From Tethybacter castelli (GTDB lineage Bacteria > Pseudomonadota > Gammaproteobacteria > Tethybacterales > Tethybacteraceae), in contig JAZHEJ010000046.1 of NCBI GenBank assembly GCA_036679665.1, forward strand, positions 1 to 25,268: DNA of 25,268 nucleotides, given 5' to 3'. Within the stretch, counting starts at the first letter, position 1. Every line of letters begins with the position of its first letter. The translations under genes were made by a program, and so were the position numbers. Below the pieces are notes generated by a model that was not told the DNA's origin, searched no databases, and saw only the letters and a program-made list of their open reading frames with translations. Of the stretch, positions 23,927-25,268 are shown piece by piece.

Positions 23927-24886
23927 TTACCTTAGGTCATCCTGCAGCCAGCCGTTATGGTACTCGTGTTCAGAAGATAGCGGCAGGCTAACCGGTAAGC
24001 CGGAACGAAAAGACGCATAAACCGCGCTGATAAATTCCAATGAGCGTCGCGCGTCGTCAAGGGTAACTTCATTGCCCGGTTTGCCGTCCAAAGCGGCGGC
24101 GATAGCCTGAAACAATCCGGCGTAGCCGGTCGCAGGGGGTGTGAGCATAGCCAAATGAGCGTCGATGTCTTCTTGCGCATATGGTGCGCGGGCGGTAAAA
24201 GTCCAGCCGTCTTCAGCCGGTGTGTATGCCGCCAACCCGGACTCGGCGGTGAGTTTGTCAAAACAAAACCGCAGGCGCGTGGTGTTTGTCGCGGCACCTA
24301 AAGTTATTGAGCTTGTCACCAATGCGCCCGATGTCATCCGAATCGCAAGCGCCGCGCAATCTTCAACCTCAATTTCATTTGCCCGGGTNNNNNNNNNNNN
24401 NNNNNNNNNNNNNNNNNNNNNNNNNNNNNNNNNNTCCAAATTCGCGACCAGTGCCTTGCCGGTAAGTTTAGCCGCCTGCAGTGATTTGAGCTGTAGCGCG
24501 CCTAATCCGAAGCGATATTGAAAAACCGGGAAAATGGTTTTGTTAGCCTGGAGCGAAGCTTGGGCCAACTCGTCCGCTTCGGCCAGGCTCGCACACAGCG
24601 GTTTTTCACAAATGACGTGCTTGCCGGCTGCTAGGGCATCCAGGCAAACCTGACGGTGCAGATGCGGCGGCAGACAAATGTCAATGATGTCAATCTCGGG
24701 ATCGGCCAGAACCTTGGCCAAATCGGAACATACCGAAATTTGTTCACCCGGCGATAGCGCGGCTTCGGCGCGCCGGGTGTTCAGGTCGCACAATACCTTG
24801 ACTTCAAACTTGGCGGCGGCTTGGCGATAACCTTCCAAATGATGGGCGCCGATGCCGACGCCGATTATCGCAACTTTGCGGCGCAT
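23927..24886 (-). CDS. Gfo/Idh/MocA family oxidoreductase (interrupted by an assembly gap)
   Basis: The N-terminal Rossmann domain has KVAIIGVGIGAHH (4-16) and the family signature CEKPLC with E94-K95-P96, where Lys is the usual catalytic/nucleotide-contact residue. The C-terminal domain follows. Bases 24389-24434 are N, so about 15 residues near position 150-166 are unknown, and the apparent 319-residue length depends on the guessed gap size; frame continuity across the gap suggests it is about right. These enzymes oxidise or reduce sugars and sugar acids with NAD(P). The gene starts 10 bp after the preceding oxidoreductase gene ends, with AGGA as ribosome site, and continues into uxaC, making a sugar-acid operon. 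Confidence 0.85.
   Translation of the reverse strand: MRRKVAIIGVGIGAHHLEGYRQAAAKFEVKVLCDLNTRRAEAALSPGEQISVCSDLAKVLADPEIDIIDICLPPHLHRQVCLDALAAGKHVICEKPLCASLAEADELAQASLQANKTIFPVFQYRFGLGALQLKSLQAAKLTGKALVANLXXXXXXXXXXXXXXXXTRANEIEVEDCAALAIRMTSGALVTSSITLGAATNTTRLRFCFDKLTAESGLAAYTPAEDGWTFTARAPYAQEDIDAHLAMLTPPATGYAGLFQAIAAALDGKPGNEVTLDDARRSLEFISAVYASFRSGLPVSLPLSSEHEYHNGWLQDDLR
24389..24434. other. Assembly gap (46 N)
   Basis: An unbroken run of N inside the Gfo/Idh gene. Flanking sequence reads in one frame on both sides, consistent with a scaffolded gap of near-correct size. The residues spanning it cannot be interpreted. Confidence 0.99.
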
Positions 24887-24896
24887 CGTAAATCCT

Positions 24897-25193
24897 TTAT
24901 TTATCTTCAGCCATCCGCTGAGCCCGAAGCGCCAGCTCCATAGCCAAGAAAGTGTGTCGCTGCGACACCGCGGTCTCGGTCCGTTCGCGCACGTCGCTAA
25001 TCAACCGCGGGAAATAGGGCAGACCGACGTCGGTGCAGTCGATGTGTTCGACTTTGTCCCGGTTCGAGTAATAAAGGTGATTGCCAAAAGTGGAATGTGC
25101 GATATCAATGTATTTGCGCAGTTCGATATAACCTTTGTCGCCGAGAATGAATAGCCGGCCGTCGCCCCATACCGGCAGCGCGTCGGGGGTACG
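24897..25193 (-). CDS. Second Gfo/Idh/MocA family oxidoreductase (C-terminal part only)
   Basis: On the minus strand a frame ending at TAA 24899-24897 encodes the C-terminal ~98 residues of a Gfo/Idh/MocA protein: PDALPVWGDGRLFILG, GYIELRKYIDI, HLYYSN, HIDCTDVGLPYFPRL and RTETAVSQ with FLAMELALRAQ. This tail (ILGxxGYIELRKYxDI, RTExA, FLAMELALRAQ) is typical of the family. The frame meets a TAG at 25196-25194, just inside the terminal repeat, so the break most likely reflects misassembly rather than a real stop. It is the first visible gene of the leftward uxaC operon. Confidence 0.8.
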   Translation of the reverse strand, partial: RTPDALPVWGDGRLFILGDKGYIELRKYIDIAHSTFGNHLYYSNRDKVEHIDCTDVGLPYFPRLISDVRERTETAVSQRHTFLAMELALRAQRMAEDK

Positions 25194-25268
25194 CTAATCA
25201 ACCGCGGGAAATAGGGCAGACCGACGTCGGTGCAGTCGATGTGTTCGACTTTGTCCCGGTTCGAGTAA
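24995..25268. repeat. 77-bp exact direct repeat at the window end (24995-25071 and 25192-25268)
   Basis: Bases 25192-25268 are identical to 24995-25071, and the copy stops exactly at the sequence end. It interrupts the oxidoreductase frame. A 77-base length equals a k-mer size widely used by short-read assemblers, so a contig-end assembly artefact is the likely explanation. Confidence 0.95.

Noticed and set aside
24995..25268. Terminal 77-bp repeats as a biological direct repeat or attachment site
   Set aside because: The copy ends exactly at the sequence end, has assembler k-mer length and disrupts a conserved gene, so an assembly artefact is more likely.
1..25268. CRISPR arrays, tRNA or rRNA genes
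   Set aside because: No regularly spaced short repeats and no cloverleaf or conserved rRNA segments were seen on either strand.

Overview
The window looks like a piece of a draft assembly (single-cell, metagenome-derived or otherwise fragmented) from a Gram-negative bacterium, probably a proteobacterium. The Gram-negative call rests mainly on a 906-residue autotransporter-like protein with an N-terminal signal peptide and a C-terminal beta-barrel ending in Phe. The draft status rests on a 46-base N gap at 24389-24434 and a 77-bp exact repeat at the right-hand end that looks like an assembly artefact. No tRNA, rRNA, CRISPR array or complete insertion sequence was recognised.

Left part (1 to about 8.6 kb) is AT-rich, has long gene-poor gaps and carries genes of the kind found in defence or accessory islands. 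In order they are: a TPR protein with a DUF2971-like C-terminus (5' end outside the window); an AAA_14/DUF4143 ATPase with a PD-(D/E)xK-like tail and no clear start codon; a DUF262 (DGQQR) protein with a C-terminal HNH domain; a dual-OB protein; a TauE/SafE permease; and two different DUF488 proteins in tandem. Just before the first DUF488 gene lies a decayed second copy of the 3' end of the dual-OB gene. I read this as the remains of an ancestral dual-OB/DUF488/DUF488 operon into which the permease segment was brought. This is the most distinctive observation in the window.

Middle part (8.7-18.7 kb) mixes housekeeping, sugar-acid and nuclease genes: an SRAP/YedK-type abasic-site sensor, a PfkB-family 2-keto-3-deoxygluconate kinase, an HNH endonuclease with an EVE/PUA-like N-terminus, a PhnB-like VOC protein, a hydroxypyruvate/2-oxo-tetronate isomerase, a 1767-residue DUF4011/SF1 helicase/Vsr-like nuclease and a second PhnB-like paralog. 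The giant helicase-nuclease resembles single-gene antiphage helicase-nucleases, and its base composition matches the GC-richer right half rather than the AT-rich left island.

Right part (18.8-25.3 kb) holds a secreted intradiol dioxygenase-like protein, the autotransporter with fibronectin-III-like repeats, and a leftward operon with uxaC (glucuronate isomerase) preceded by two Gfo/Idh/MocA oxidoreductases, the outermost cut by the window edge. Together with kdgK and the hyi-like gene these suggest growth on uronates or related sugar acids: UxaC isomerises the uronate, the oxidoreductases could reduce or oxidise a keto-sugar acid, and KdgK phosphorylates 2-keto-3-deoxygluconate for aldol cleavage. 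These roles are assigned by family recognition only.
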